This document shows, in pieces, positions 8,901-17,296 of a stretch of DNA of 64,000 nt (position 1 is its first letter; every line of letters begins with the position of its first letter). A model generated the notes under the pieces. That model had not been told where the DNA came from. It was given only the letters and a program-made list of their open reading frames with translations, and did no database searches. Made by a program: the position numbers and the translations under genes. The stretch is from Paraburkholderia atlantica (GTDB taxonomy: Bacteria > Pseudomonadota > Gammaproteobacteria > Burkholderiales > Burkholderiaceae). The DNA lies in assembly GCF_009362785.1 (NCBI RefSeq), contig NZ_WHNQ01000023.1, positions 62,001-126,000 on the forward strand. Direction: 5' to 3'.

Positions 8901-10475
8901 TTACAGGCCGAGGCCCAATTCGTTCCACAAGCTATCGATACGCTGTTTGACCGCCTCGTCCATCACGATCGGGCGACCCCATTCGCGGTCGGTCTCGCCC
9001 GGCCACTTGTTGGTCGCGTCGAGCCCCATCTTCGAGCCGAGACCGGCTACCGGCGACGCGAAATCGAGATAGTCGATCGGCGTGCGGTCGACGAGCACGG
9101 TGTCGCGCGTCGGGTCCACTCGCGTGGTGATCGCCCAGATCACTTCGTTCCAGTCGCGGATATTGACGTCCTCATCGACGACAACGATGAACTTCGTATA
9201 CATGAACTGCCGCAGGAAGCTCCACACGCCGAACATCACGCGCTTCGCGTGGCCGGGGTAGCTCTTCTTCATCTGCACGATCGCCATGCGGTAGCTGCAG
9301 CCTTCGGGCGGCAGATAGAAGTCCGTGATCTCGGTGAACTGCTTCTGCAGCAGCGGCACGAACACTTCGTTCAGCGCGACGCCGAGCACCGCGGGCTCGT
9401 CGGGCGGTTTGCCGGTGTAGGTGGAGTGATAGATCGCGTCGCGGCGCATCGTGATGCGCTCGACCGTAAAGACCGGGAACCATTCCTGTTCGTTGTAGTA
9501 GCCGGTGTGATCGCCGTACGGGCCCTCGAGCGCGTGTTCGTAGCTTGCCGAGGCACCCTTCGAAGGACGCGGCGGCGCGCCAGCCGGAGCAGGCGAGGGT
9601 CCGCCTTCCTGCGGATAGATGAAGCCCTCGAGCACGATCTCGGCACGTGCGGGCACCTGCAGGCCGTCGACGCCGGGCGTGATGCACTTCGCGAGCTCGG
9701 TTCGACCGCCGCGCAGCAGGCCGGCGAACTGGTATTCGGACAGCGTGTCGGGCACCGGCGTGACCGCGCCGAGGATCGTCGCCGGGTCGGCGCCGAGCAC
9801 AACGGCCACCGGATAAGGCTTGCCGGGATTTTTCAGCGCGAACTCGCGGAAATCGAGTGCTCCGCCGCGATGCGCGAGCCAGCGCATGATCAGTTTGTTT
9901 CGCCCGATCAGTTGCTGGCGATAGATACCGAGGTTTTGTCGGCTCTTGTTCGGCCCTTTCGTGACGGTCAGACCCCAGGTGATCAGCGGCCCGGCATCGC
10001 CGGGCCAGCAGGTTTGAATGGGCAATTTGGCGAGGTCGACGTCGTTGCCTTCCCAGACGATTTCCTGGCAGGGCGGCGCGCTGACCGTCTTCGGCGCCAT
10101 ATCCCACACGGCCTTCGCTAGCGACAGCAGCTTGCCGGCGTCCTTAAGCCCCTTCGGCGGCTCGGGTTCCTTCAGTGCGGAGAGTAGCCGGCCGACGTCG
10201 CGCAGCGATTCGAGCGCCGCCTGGTCGCCCGCGCCCGCTTCGGTATCGATGCCCATCCCGAGTGCGACGCGGCGCGGCGTGCCGAACAGATTGCCGAGCA
10301 CCGGGAACGCGTGGCGCTCGGTGTTCTCGAACAGCAGAGCCGGACCGCCCGCGCGCAGCACGCGGTCGCACAGTTCGGTCATTTCGAGATTCGGCGACAC
10401 CTTTTGCGAAATTCGGCGCAATTCGCCGATCGCCTCGAGGCGGCCGATGAAATCGCGCAAGTCTTTATATTTCAT
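8901..10475 (-). CDS. ubiD: UbiD family prenylated-FMN decarboxylase
   Basis: 524 residues; 3-octaprenyl-4-hydroxybenzoate carboxy-lyase of ubiquinone biosynthesis, dependent on prenylated FMN. MKYKDLRDFIGRLEAIGELR opens the protein as in E. coli UbiD (497 residues). The core includes NLGIYRQQLIGRNKLIMRWL with the Arg used for cofactor and Mn binding, and the EGPYGDHTGYYNEQEWFPVF stretch. A 25-residue low-complexity insertion (PSPAPAGAPPRPSKGASAS) interrupts the middle, as in other Burkholderiales. The ATG at 10475 is used; an in-frame start 33 bases upstream adds only unconserved residues. No ubiX is nearby. Confidence 0.93.
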   Translation of the reverse strand: MKYKDLRDFIGRLEAIGELRRISQKVSPNLEMTELCDRVLRAGGPALLFENTERHAFPVLGNLFGTPRRVALGMGIDTEAGAGDQAALESLRDVGRLLSALKEPEPPKGLKDAGKLLSLAKAVWDMAPKTVSAPPCQEIVWEGNDVDLAKLPIQTCWPGDAGPLITWGLTVTKGPNKSRQNLGIYRQQLIGRNKLIMRWLAHRGGALDFREFALKNPGKPYPVAVVLGADPATILGAVTPVPDTLSEYQFAGLLRGGRTELAKCITPGVDGLQVPARAEIVLEGFIYPQEGGPSPAPAGAPPRPSKGASASYEHALEGPYGDHTGYYNEQEWFPVFTVERITMRRDAIYHSTYTGKPPDEPAVLGVALNEVFVPLLQKQFTEITDFYLPPEGCSYRMAIVQMKKSYPGHAKRVMFGVWSFLRQFMYTKFIVVVDEDVNIRDWNEVIWAITTRVDPTRDTVLVDRTPIDYLDFASPVAGLGSKMGLDATNKWPGETDREWGRPIVMDEAVKQRIDSLWNELGLGL

Positions 10476-10724
10476 CTGTGACGGTTCAGGGCCGCATGCA
10501 CGGCGCATAGGACTGAGGGCGCAGCAGGGAACGACGGTGGTCCCTGCTCAGCGCAAAAATCGATTGTCGATTTTACCTGCGTTAGCCAGCGCACGTAGAT
10601 CAACCAAATGGTCTATCCGGAACAGCCAGGGTCGGATCGCCTAAAACGCACATAGAGCAGGGCTTTCGGCCGACTGAACACTGTTTATAATTACAAATAG
10701 TTATAGTTATTGCATTCTATAGTG

Positions 10725-10753
10725 TTGACGATCTATAAAACCGTGCATAGAAT
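10725..10753 (+). promoter_or_regulatory. Sigma70-type promoter upstream of the transglycosylase gene
   Basis: TTGACG, 17 bases, then TAGAAT: a near-consensus promoter in an AT-rich stretch of the ubiD-transglycosylase intergenic region. Predicted start about 10760, some 330 bases before the next coding start. Confidence 0.7.
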
Positions 10754-10759
10754 CCGTCC

Positions 10760-10893
10760 ACATTGGTTGCAGGGCGTTAACCTTTTTACCGTCGCCCCCG
10801 GTCCTCAGACGCAACGCGTCACCGTTTTACTTCCCTGCAGGGTAGAACGGCATTATTGAAGTCCCTCACCAGCGTCCATCAACGCTGGTTTTT
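10760..10893 (+). ncRNA. Candidate small RNA or attenuated leader
   Basis: Begins at the predicted start of the 10725 promoter and ends at a hairpin ACCAGCG / CGCTGGT followed by five T residues (10868-10893), giving about 134 nt. Inside, TGCAGGG (10769-10775) can pair with CCCTGCA (about 10833-10839). No convincing coding frame. It is either an independent small RNA or the first segment of a terminated leader for the transglycosylase gene. Confidence 0.5.
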
Positions 10894-10898
10894 CGCGT

Positions 10899-10979
10899 GG
10901 GAGCCAAGCCCGGTACACATTGAATATGTGTGGGCTGTTTTTGAGATGGCTCCCCGAAACGGTATTTGTTGCCGTTTTC
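10899..10979 (+). other. Nested RNA hairpin plus second terminator-like hairpin
   Basis: Outer stem GGGAGCCA (10899-10906) / TGGCTCCC (10947-10954), inner stems AGCCC / GGGCT and ACACAT / ATGTGT with loop TGAAT, and a 10-base T-rich bulge on the 3' side. A second hairpin AAACGG / CCGTTT with four T residues follows at 10957-10978. This lies in the leader between the promoter at 10725 and the gene at 11094. Confidence 0.5.
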
Positions 10980-11093
10980 CCGACGTCGCTGCTGCCCAAC
11001 CAGAGAGCACGCGATGTCTTGACTCTGCGAGCGCGCTGTACCGCCTGATTTGACCCGGCGGAGTTCGCGGATCATGCAAGATGGGAGATCTGA

Positions 11094-12299
11094 ATGAACG
11101 CCTGGTTATCGTGGCGTCCTGATGAGCGTATTGCGCAGCTTGTGCGCGGTGCGCTGCGCCGCGGGACGCGACTGAGTCATCACCTGTTCAGCATTGTCGG
11201 CGGGATCGCCGTGGTGCTGGCTCTCGCACTGTGGCTGATGCCGACTTGGCGCGGCGTGCTCGCCGCGCGTCTGATGCCGGTCATTTCCGCCGCCGTGCAA
11301 GCGGGCCCCGCCCGTCTGCTGCAAGGCAACCCGCTGCCGGCCATCGGACCGACCAGAAACGCTGGCGCATCCGACGAATCGCTTTCGGCCAATTCGCCGT
11401 CCACGCCGAGCCCCGCCGATGCCTCGAGCGACGGCAGCATGACGCTCACCTCAGCGACCACCAGCTTCGACGGCGCGTTCGACAACGCCGCCACGTCGGG
11501 CACCAGCACCGTCGCGCTCAACGGCCTCGATCCGCGCACGATGCAGGGCGTCAGCGCGTTCGCGCGTCTGATTCCGCAGCAGCGCGTGTCGGCCGATGCG
11601 CGCGACGACCGCGTGCTCGTGTCGAGTCATGAGCAGGACCTGGTCGCCTCGTACCTCGCGCGGCGTTATCGCGTTGCTCAGGAGCCCGTCAGCGAGCTCG
11701 TGAAGGCCGCGTTCGACACCGGCCGCGAAGTCGGCCTCGATCCGCTGCTGCTGCTCTCAGTGATGGCGATCGAATCGGGCTTCAATCCATACGCCGAGAG
11801 CGGCGTGGGCGCACAGGGCCTGATGCAGGTGATGTCGAAGGTGCATTCGGACAAATTCCGGTATTTCGGCGGCCAGAGCGCTGCGCTCGACCCGCTCGCG
11901 AACATCAAGGTCGGCGCGCTCGTGCTGAAGGACTGCATCGCGCGCGGCGGCTCGCTGCCGGGCGGCCTGCGTCTGTACGTCGGATCGAGCACGCAGGACG
12001 ATGGTGGCTACGGTGCGAAGGTGATGGCCGAGCGCGGTCGCCTGCGCGACGTCGCGCGTGGCCGCAAGGTGCCGATCAATGCGCCGCAGGCTCCGGTGCT
12101 GACCGCGTCGGCGACGCCGACGCCAGCCGCCTCGACCAGCGGCGGCAACGGCAAGCGCGTCCAGGTGACCTTGCAGGGCGGTCACGAGCTGAGCTCGGCG
12201 ACCCCGGCGGCGCACTCGCAGCCGGCCGATCAGCAGGACGACGCGAGCGCCAATTCGGCAACGCGCCATGTGGCGTCGGCGTCGGAGCTGGGGGCTTGA
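11094..12299 (+). CDS. Membrane-anchored lytic transglycosylase (SLT domain)
   Basis: 401 residues. One N-terminal membrane anchor (about residues 36-56, FSIVGGIAVVLALALWLMP), a Ser/Thr-rich linker to about residue 140, then a Slt70-like catalytic domain (about 205-310) with the catalytic glutamate in VMAIESGFNPYAESG and the GAQGLMQVM motif. The C-terminal tail is Ala/Thr/Ser-rich and probably disordered. It should cut the MurNAc-GlcNAc bond of peptidoglycan to form 1,6-anhydro products on the periplasmic side. GGGAG precedes the start. The 585-base region upstream holds a strong promoter and structured RNA elements, suggesting leader control. Confidence 0.9.
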   Translation: MNAWLSWRPDERIAQLVRGALRRGTRLSHHLFSIVGGIAVVLALALWLMPTWRGVLAARLMPVISAAVQAGPARLLQGNPLPAIGPTRNAGASDESLSANSPSTPSPADASSDGSMTLTSATTSFDGAFDNAATSGTSTVALNGLDPRTMQGVSAFARLIPQQRVSADARDDRVLVSSHEQDLVASYLARRYRVAQEPVSELVKAAFDTGREVGLDPLLLLSVMAIESGFNPYAESGVGAQGLMQVMSKVHSDKFRYFGGQSAALDPLANIKVGALVLKDCIARGGSLPGGLRLYVGSSTQDDGGYGAKVMAERGRLRDVARGRKVPINAPQAPVLTASATPTPAASTSGGNGKRVQVTLQGGHELSSATPAAHSQPADQQDDASANSATRHVASASELGA

Positions 12300-12322
12300 G
12301 TTAGACGTTAGCTAGCCGCATG

Positions 12323-12353
12323 AAAAAAAGGACACCCGAGGGTGTCCTTTTTT
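12323..12353. terminator. Bidirectional terminator
   Basis: AAAAAAGGACACCC, three-base loop, GGTGTCCTTTTTT: near-perfect symmetric hairpin between the convergent transglycosylase and aminotransferase genes. Confidence 0.9.
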
Positions 12354-12398
12354 GCGTCTGGAAGGCCGGTCGCCGCCGAGTCGTCCCTCATCAATGCG

Positions 12399-13595
12399 TC
12401 AATGCCGCCCGAACAGCTTCGCCAGCCGCTCGACAGCCTCTTCGAGCTTCGGATACCCGGTCGCATACGACAGCCGGATGTAGTCCCTCGGTGCGTGCGT
12501 GCCGAAGTCCATGCCCGGCACCAGCACGACGCCGGCATCGTGCAGCATCGCCTTCGTGAGCGCTGCGCTGTCGCCGGCCGCCGGATGCGCGACGCCGCGG
12601 CAGTCCGCGTACACATAGAAAGCACCGTCGGGCATCACCGGCACCGAGAAGCCGAGCGATTCGAGCGCCGGCGCGATGAAGTCGCGGCGTCGCTTGAATT
12701 CGAGACGCCGCGCTTCGTAGATCGCGATCGTCTCCGGCTCGAAGCAGGCGAGCGCCGCGTGCTGAGCGAGCGCCGACGCGCAGATGAACAGGTTTTGCGC
12801 GAGCTTTTCGAACGCGCTGACCATCGCGGGCGGCACGACGAGCCAGCCGAGGCGCCAGCCCGTCATGTTGAAATACTTCGAGAAGCTGTTGACGGTGACC
12901 ACGTCGTCGCCGAACGACAGCGCCGACACGGGCTTCGCGTCGTAGCTGAGGCCCTGGTAGATCTCGTCGACGATCGTGAAGCCGCCGCGCGCGCGCACGG
13001 CTTTGACGATCCGCTCGAGCTCGGCCGGCTCGATCGACGTGCCGGTCGGATTCGACGGCGACGCGAGCAGCACGCCGCGGGTGCGCTCGCCCCACAGGCG
13101 TTCCACGTCGGCGGCGGTCAGCTGGAAGCGCTCGGCCGGCCCGCTCGGCACCATCACCGGCCTGCCTTCGGCGGCGATCACGAAATGGCGGTTGCACGGA
13201 TAGCACGGGTCGGGCATCAGCACTTCGTCGTCGCGATCGACGAGCGCCGCGCACGCGAGCAGCAGCGCCGCCGACGCGCCCGCGGTGACGACGATCCGCG
13301 CCGGATCGACGTCGATGCCGTAGAACTCGGCGTAATGCGTGGAAATCGCGTCGCGCAGCTCGTGCACGCCGAGCGCGTTCGTGTATTGCGTGACGCCGCG
13401 GCGCAGCGCGCTCGCGGCCGCCTCGATGACCGGCTCGGGCGCGGTGAAATCCGGTTCGCCGATGCCCATGTGAATGATGTCGCGCCCCGCGCGTTCGAGC
13501 AGCGCGGCCTCCTTGGCCAGTTCCATCACGTAGAAAGGCTGGATGGCATCGACGCGCGCGGCAAGCCGCACGAGAGGTTCGGTCACGGAGTTCAT
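12399..13595 (-). CDS. Class I/II PLP-dependent aminotransferase
   Basis: 398 residues of fold type I. The Schiff-base lysine is in NSFSKYFNMTGWRLGW (about residues 232-247); the cofactor-binding SNPTGT and VDEIYQGLSYD segments and the C-terminal YIRLSYA arginine for the substrate carboxylate are all present. It resembles aspartate/alanine-type aminotransferases of subgroup I-gamma; the amino donor cannot be told from sequence. It is read in the same direction as nusB-ribH-ribBX and lies 158 bases downstream of nusB, in which I see no feature; the same neighbour order is usual in Burkholderiales. Confidence 0.9.
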   Translation of the reverse strand: MNSVTEPLVRLAARVDAIQPFYVMELAKEAALLERAGRDIIHMGIGEPDFTAPEPVIEAAASALRRGVTQYTNALGVHELRDAISTHYAEFYGIDVDPARIVVTAGASAALLLACAALVDRDDEVLMPDPCYPCNRHFVIAAEGRPVMVPSGPAERFQLTAADVERLWGERTRGVLLASPSNPTGTSIEPAELERIVKAVRARGGFTIVDEIYQGLSYDAKPVSALSFGDDVVTVNSFSKYFNMTGWRLGWLVVPPAMVSAFEKLAQNLFICASALAQHAALACFEPETIAIYEARRLEFKRRRDFIAPALESLGFSVPVMPDGAFYVYADCRGVAHPAAGDSAALTKAMLHDAGVVLVPGMDFGTHAPRDYIRLSYATGYPKLEEAVERLAKLFGRH

Positions 13596-13753
13596 ACGGT
13601 CAGATCCAGTTCAAAAGCAGACGGCGCCCACTCATCGAATGATGCGCTCATCGATGCGCGCGGCGCCGTCCTTGCGGGCGATCGAGGTTCTTCGCCCTGT
13701 GCAGCGAGTCGTGGCGGGGCGCCGATGCGCAGCATGGGCCCCCCGCGCCGCGC

Positions 13754-14188
13754 TCAGCCCTTGCGAGCTGCCTGCGTTTCGGCGGCGCGCAGTTGCGCCG
13801 AGAGCTTGTCGAGCACGCCGTTCACGTACTTGTAGCCGTCCGAGCCGCCGAACGTCTTGGTTAGCTCGACCGCTTCGTTGATCACCACGCGATACGGAAT
13901 ATCGACGTGGTTCTTCAGTTCGAACGCGGCGACCAGCAGCACCGCGCGTTCGACCGGCGACAGTTGATCGATCGGACGATCGAGGCACGGCGCGATCGCG
14001 GCGGACAATTCCTCGGAATCGCGCATCACGCCATGCAGGATTGCGTCCAGATGCTCGTGGTCGGCCTTGTCGTAACCTTGCGCGCCGCGCAGTTGCGCGT
14101 CGATCTCACCGCCGGGCGAGCCCGACAGCAGCCACTGGTAAAGCCCCTGCGTGGCCAGTTCGCGGGAGCGTCGGCGTGCGCTCTTCAT
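13754..14188 (-). CDS. nusB: Transcription antitermination factor NusB
   Basis: 144-residue all-helical RNA-binding protein that acts with NusE (S10) at boxA in rRNA antitermination. MKSARRRSRELATQGLYQWL is the Arg-rich N-terminus that contacts RNA; DQLSPVERAVLLVAAFEL and PYRVVINEAVELTKTFGG are the family core. Its ATG overlaps the ribH stop by four bases (14185-14188), indicating translational coupling in a ribBX-ribH-nusB operon, the usual arrangement in proteobacteria. Confidence 0.96.
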   Translation of the reverse strand: MKSARRRSRELATQGLYQWLLSGSPGGEIDAQLRGAQGYDKADHEHLDAILHGVMRDSEELSAAIAPCLDRPIDQLSPVERAVLLVAAFELKNHVDIPYRVVINEAVELTKTFGGSDGYKYVNGVLDKLSAQLRAAETQAARKG

Positions 14189-14697
14189 GCCTCTTCCTCG
14201 TCGTCTTCGTCTTCATCTTCGTCGTCATCGCCGCCGAGCTGTTCGAGCGCGACCGCGAGGTTCGCCATCTCGACAGCCACGCGCGCGGCGTCGCGGCCCT
14301 TCTCGGTCATGCGCGCGACGGCCTGCTCGTCGTTCTCGGTAGTCAGCACCGCGTTCGCGACCGGAATGCCGAAGTCGAGGCCGATGCGCGTGATGCCCGC
14401 GCCGCTTTCGTTCGACACGAGTTCGAAGTGGTACGTTTCACCGCGGATCACCGCGCCGAGCGCGATCAGCGCGTCGAATTGCGCGCTTTCCGCGAGCTTT
14501 TGCAGTGCGAGAGGGATTTCCAGCGCGCCCGGCACCGTGACGAGCAGCACGTCTTCGCCGGTCACGCCGAGGCGTTCGAGTTCTTCGATGCATGAGTCGG
14601 CGAGGCCGTTGCAGACGGGTTCGTTAAAGCGCGCCTGGACGATGCCGATGCGCAGTCCGTCGCCGTCGAGATTCGGTTGGTATTGTCCGATTTCCAT
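14185..14697 (-). CDS. ribH: 6,7-dimethyl-8-ribityllumazine synthase
   Basis: 170 residues. Condenses 5-amino-6-ribitylamino-uracil with 3,4-dihydroxybutanone 4-phosphate, the penultimate riboflavin step, in an icosahedral or pentameric shell. Core motifs are VQARFNEPVCNGL, VPGALEIPLAL, and ALGAVIRGETYHFELV with the catalytic histidine. The last 20 residues are a nearly pure Asp/Glu tail (GGDDDEDEDEDDEEEA), encoded by a GAC/GAG-rich run; such acidic tails occur in Burkholderia RibH. Sits 48 bases after ribBX and overlaps nusB by four bases. Confidence 0.96.
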   Translation of the reverse strand: MEIGQYQPNLDGDGLRIGIVQARFNEPVCNGLADSCIEELERLGVTGEDVLLVTVPGALEIPLALQKLAESAQFDALIALGAVIRGETYHFELVSNESGAGITRIGLDFGIPVANAVLTTENDEQAVARMTEKGRDAARVAVEMANLAVALEQLGGDDDEDEDEDDEEEA

Positions 14698-14745
14698 GTG
14701 AATTCCGTAGTGTTTGAGTGGGCGCGAGGCGCGTAAGTGGCCGGA

Positions 14746-15879
14746 TCAGACTTGCAGGGCTTGCGTTTTGCTGCCGGGCATCGGAATGAAGCCCGTCACT
14801 TCGAGACCATAACCCGACATGCTGCCGAGCTTGCGTGGGTTCGACAGCACCTGCATCTTGCCGACGCCGAGTTCGCGCAGAATCTGCGCGCCGATGCCGT
14901 AGGTTTTGAAGTCGACCGGCCGGCGCTTCAGCGCTTCCGCTTTTTCCTTCGAGTCGAACGCCTTGAAGACGTCGATCAGATGGTCTTTCGAGTCGCCGCA
15001 GTTCAGCAGCACGACCACGCCGAGATCGCGTTCCGCGATTTCTTTCATGGCCGCATCCAGCGTCCACGAGTGCGTGGATTCGCCGACTTCGAGCAGATCC
15101 AGCACAGAAAGCGGCTCGTGCACGCGCACCGGCGTGTCGCGATCGGGCGACGGCGTGCCGCGCACCAGCGCGATGTGCGGCTGGCCGCTCGGCTGGTCGA
15201 GATACATGACCGCGCGGAACGCGCCATGCGCGGTTTGCATCGTGCGTTCGCAAATGCGCTCGACGATCGATTCCGTGCGGCTGCGATAGTGGATCAGATC
15301 GGCGATCGTGCCGGTCTTCAGGCCGTGTTCCTTGCCGAACTCGAGCAGATCCGGCAGACGCGCCATCGTGCCGTCGTCCTTGATCACTTCGCAGATCACC
15401 GCGGCCGGCGTCAGGCCCGCGAGCCTAGTGAAATCGCAGCCGGCTTCGGTATGGCCGGCGCGCACCAGCACGCCGCCCGGCTGAGCCATGATCGGGAAGA
15501 TATGGCCCGGCTGCACGATGTGTTCGGCTTTCGCGTCCGGCGCGACCGCGGCGGCGATGGTGCGGGCCCGGTCGGCTGCCGAGATGCCGGTCGTCACGCC
15601 TTCGGCCGCTTCGATGCTGACCGTGAACGCGGTGCCGTATTGCGTGCCGTTGCGGTAGGTCATCAGCGGCAGGTTCAGCTGTTTGCAGCGGTCCTGAGTT
15701 AGCGTCAGGCAGATCAGGCCGCGGCCGTAGCGAGCCATGAAATTGATCGCTTCCGGAGTGACAAACTCGGCGGCGATCACGAGGTCGCCCTCGTTTTCGC
15801 GGTCTTCTTCGTCGACGAGGATCACCATCCGACCGGCTTTCAGTTCGGCGATGATCTCTTGGGTGGAGGCGAGCGTCAT
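14746..15879 (-). CDS. ribB: 3,4-dihydroxy-2-butanone 4-phosphate synthase with degenerate GTP cyclohydrolase II domain (RibBX)
   Basis: 377 residues. The N-terminal RibB domain (about 1-205) is intact: DEEDRENEGDL (acidic Mg site), TGISAADRARTI, and PGGVLVRAGHTEAGCDF. It makes the four-carbon precursor for RibH. The C-terminal half has the GTP cyclohydrolase II fold (YGIGAQILRELGVGKMQVLS) but lacks the three-cysteine zinc site and the segment around it; after VRVHEPLSVLDLLEVG the sequence runs on without the GDxxxSxRCDCG motif. That is the RibBX type described in Proteobacteria, in which only the RibB activity remains. Usually annotated as ribBA; a separate ribA would be needed elsewhere. 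Confidence 0.9.
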   Translation of the reverse strand: MTLASTQEIIAELKAGRMVILVDEEDRENEGDLVIAAEFVTPEAINFMARYGRGLICLTLTQDRCKQLNLPLMTYRNGTQYGTAFTVSIEAAEGVTTGISAADRARTIAAAVAPDAKAEHIVQPGHIFPIMAQPGGVLVRAGHTEAGCDFTRLAGLTPAAVICEVIKDDGTMARLPDLLEFGKEHGLKTGTIADLIHYRSRTESIVERICERTMQTAHGAFRAVMYLDQPSGQPHIALVRGTPSPDRDTPVRVHEPLSVLDLLEVGESTHSWTLDAAMKEIAERDLGVVVLLNCGDSKDHLIDVFKAFDSKEKAEALKRRPVDFKTYGIGAQILRELGVGKMQVLSNPRKLGSMSGYGLEVTGFIPMPGSKTQALQV

Positions 15880-16146
15880 GTTGGCGAGTTTTTCGGGAAA
15901 GCGCGTATTTTACGCCACGCGCGGGCCCAAGTCGCCTCCGCCAAACGACATAGGCGGTTTGGCCGATTGACGAAGAGCCGGGCGTGGTTGCCATCGCGGT
16001 CCGCTTTACGGATTGAAATAGTGCGGAACGGTACTTGCGGCAAAGCAGGCAGCGTCGTCCCACTACCACCCGGAGACCGGAATGTCGGGGACCGTCGGTT
16101 ATTGCATTACCGCAAGGCGTCGCGCGGGCGAGCAAGGAGCGCGGCC

Positions 16147-17268
16147 ATGAAGCGCGGCGTCACGAGCGGGGGCGCCTCGCAAGCGCTCGTGAGCGCGCTG
16201 CGCGCGAGCGCGTACCGGATTCCGACCGACGCGCCCGAGGCCGACGGCACGTTCGCGTGGGACGCGACCACACTGGTCGTCGTCGAGGTCGACGCGGGCG
16301 GCGAGACCGGCATCGGCTACACGTACAGCGACGCCTGCATCGTCGCGCTGATCCAGGGCGCGCTCGCCACCTGCGTGTTGAATCACGACGGCCTGGACGT
16401 CGGCGCGCATTGGCAACGGCTACAACGCCAGGTGCGCAATCTCGGCCGAGCGGGACTCGCGGCCACCGCCATTTCAGCAATCGACTGCGCACTGTGGGAC
16501 CTGAAGGCGAAGCTGCTCGGCGTGCCGCTCGTCGGGGTACTCGGCGCGCTGCGCCCGACCGTGCCGGTCTACGGCAGCGGCGGCTTCACCACGTACACGA
16601 ACCAGCGCTTGCAGCAGCAGTTCGCCGGCTGGGTCGCGCAGGACGGCTGCCGGTGGGTCAAGATGAAAATCGGCAGCGAGCCGGACAAGGACCCGGCGCG
16701 CGTCGCGGCGGCGCGCGAGGCGATCGGCGGCGCGGGCCTGTTCGTCGACGCGAACGGCGCGTTCACGCCGCAACGGGCGCTGTCCTACGCGCAACGCTTC
16801 GCCGAGCACCAGGTGAGCTGGTTCGAGGAGCCCGTGTCATCGGACGACGAAGCGGGTCTGCGCAACGTGCGCGAGCACGCACCGGCCGGCATGGAGATCG
16901 CCGCCGGCGAATACGGCTACACGCTCGACGACTTCCGCCACCTGCTCGCGACCGGTGCCGCCGACGTGCTGCAAGCCGACGCGAGCCGCTGCGGCGGCAT
17001 CACCGGCTTTCTGCAGGCCGCCGCGCTGTGCGACGCGTATCACGTGCCGCTGTCCGCCCACTGCGCGCCGGCGCTGCATCTGCACGTCGCATGCGCGGCG
17101 CCGCGCCTGCGCCACCAGGAGTGGTTCCACGACCACGCCCGGATCGAAGCCATGCTGTTCGACGGCGCGCCGCGTTTGCGCGATGGCCAGATGGAGCCGG
17201 ACCTGTCGCGACCCGGTTGCGGGCTCGAGTTCAAGCATGGCGACGCCGCGCGCTACCTCATCAAATAA
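16147..17268 (+). CDS. Enolase-superfamily enzyme, mandelate racemase group
   Basis: 373 residues with an N-terminal capping domain and a TIM barrel. Acid/base lysines sit in VKMKIGS (KxK, about residue 172-174); metal ligands in FVDANGAF, WFEEPV and IAAGEYGY; the D...H dyad is in LQADASRCGGITG and SAHCAPALHLH. The KxK plus His-Asp pair places it in the mandelate racemase subgroup, which includes sugar-acid dehydratases and racemases; the substrate is unknown. AGGAG lies 9 bases upstream of the ATG; an open frame upstream to 15859 overlaps ribBX antisense and is unsupported. First gene of a four-gene operon ending at 20596. Confidence 0.85.
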   Translation: MKRGVTSGGASQALVSALRASAYRIPTDAPEADGTFAWDATTLVVVEVDAGGETGIGYTYSDACIVALIQGALATCVLNHDGLDVGAHWQRLQRQVRNLGRAGLAATAISAIDCALWDLKAKLLGVPLVGVLGALRPTVPVYGSGGFTTYTNQRLQQQFAGWVAQDGCRWVKMKIGSEPDKDPARVAAAREAIGGAGLFVDANGAFTPQRALSYAQRFAEHQVSWFEEPVSSDDEAGLRNVREHAPAGMEIAAGEYGYTLDDFRHLLATGAADVLQADASRCGGITGFLQAAALCDAYHVPLSAHCAPALHLHVACAAPRLRHQEWFHDHARIEAMLFDGAPRLRDGQMEPDLSRPGCGLEFKHGDAARYLIK

Positions 17269-17296
17269 GGCAGGTCAGAACAAGGAAGCGATATCG

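Noticed and set aside
10760..10979. Assigning the structured RNA to 6S RNA
   Set aside because: No long closing stem joining the two ends around a central open bubble could be drawn by eye; left as an unnamed element.
15880..16146. Possible FMN riboswitch ahead of ribBX
   Set aside because: I looked on the minus strand for the conserved RFN boxes and found none.
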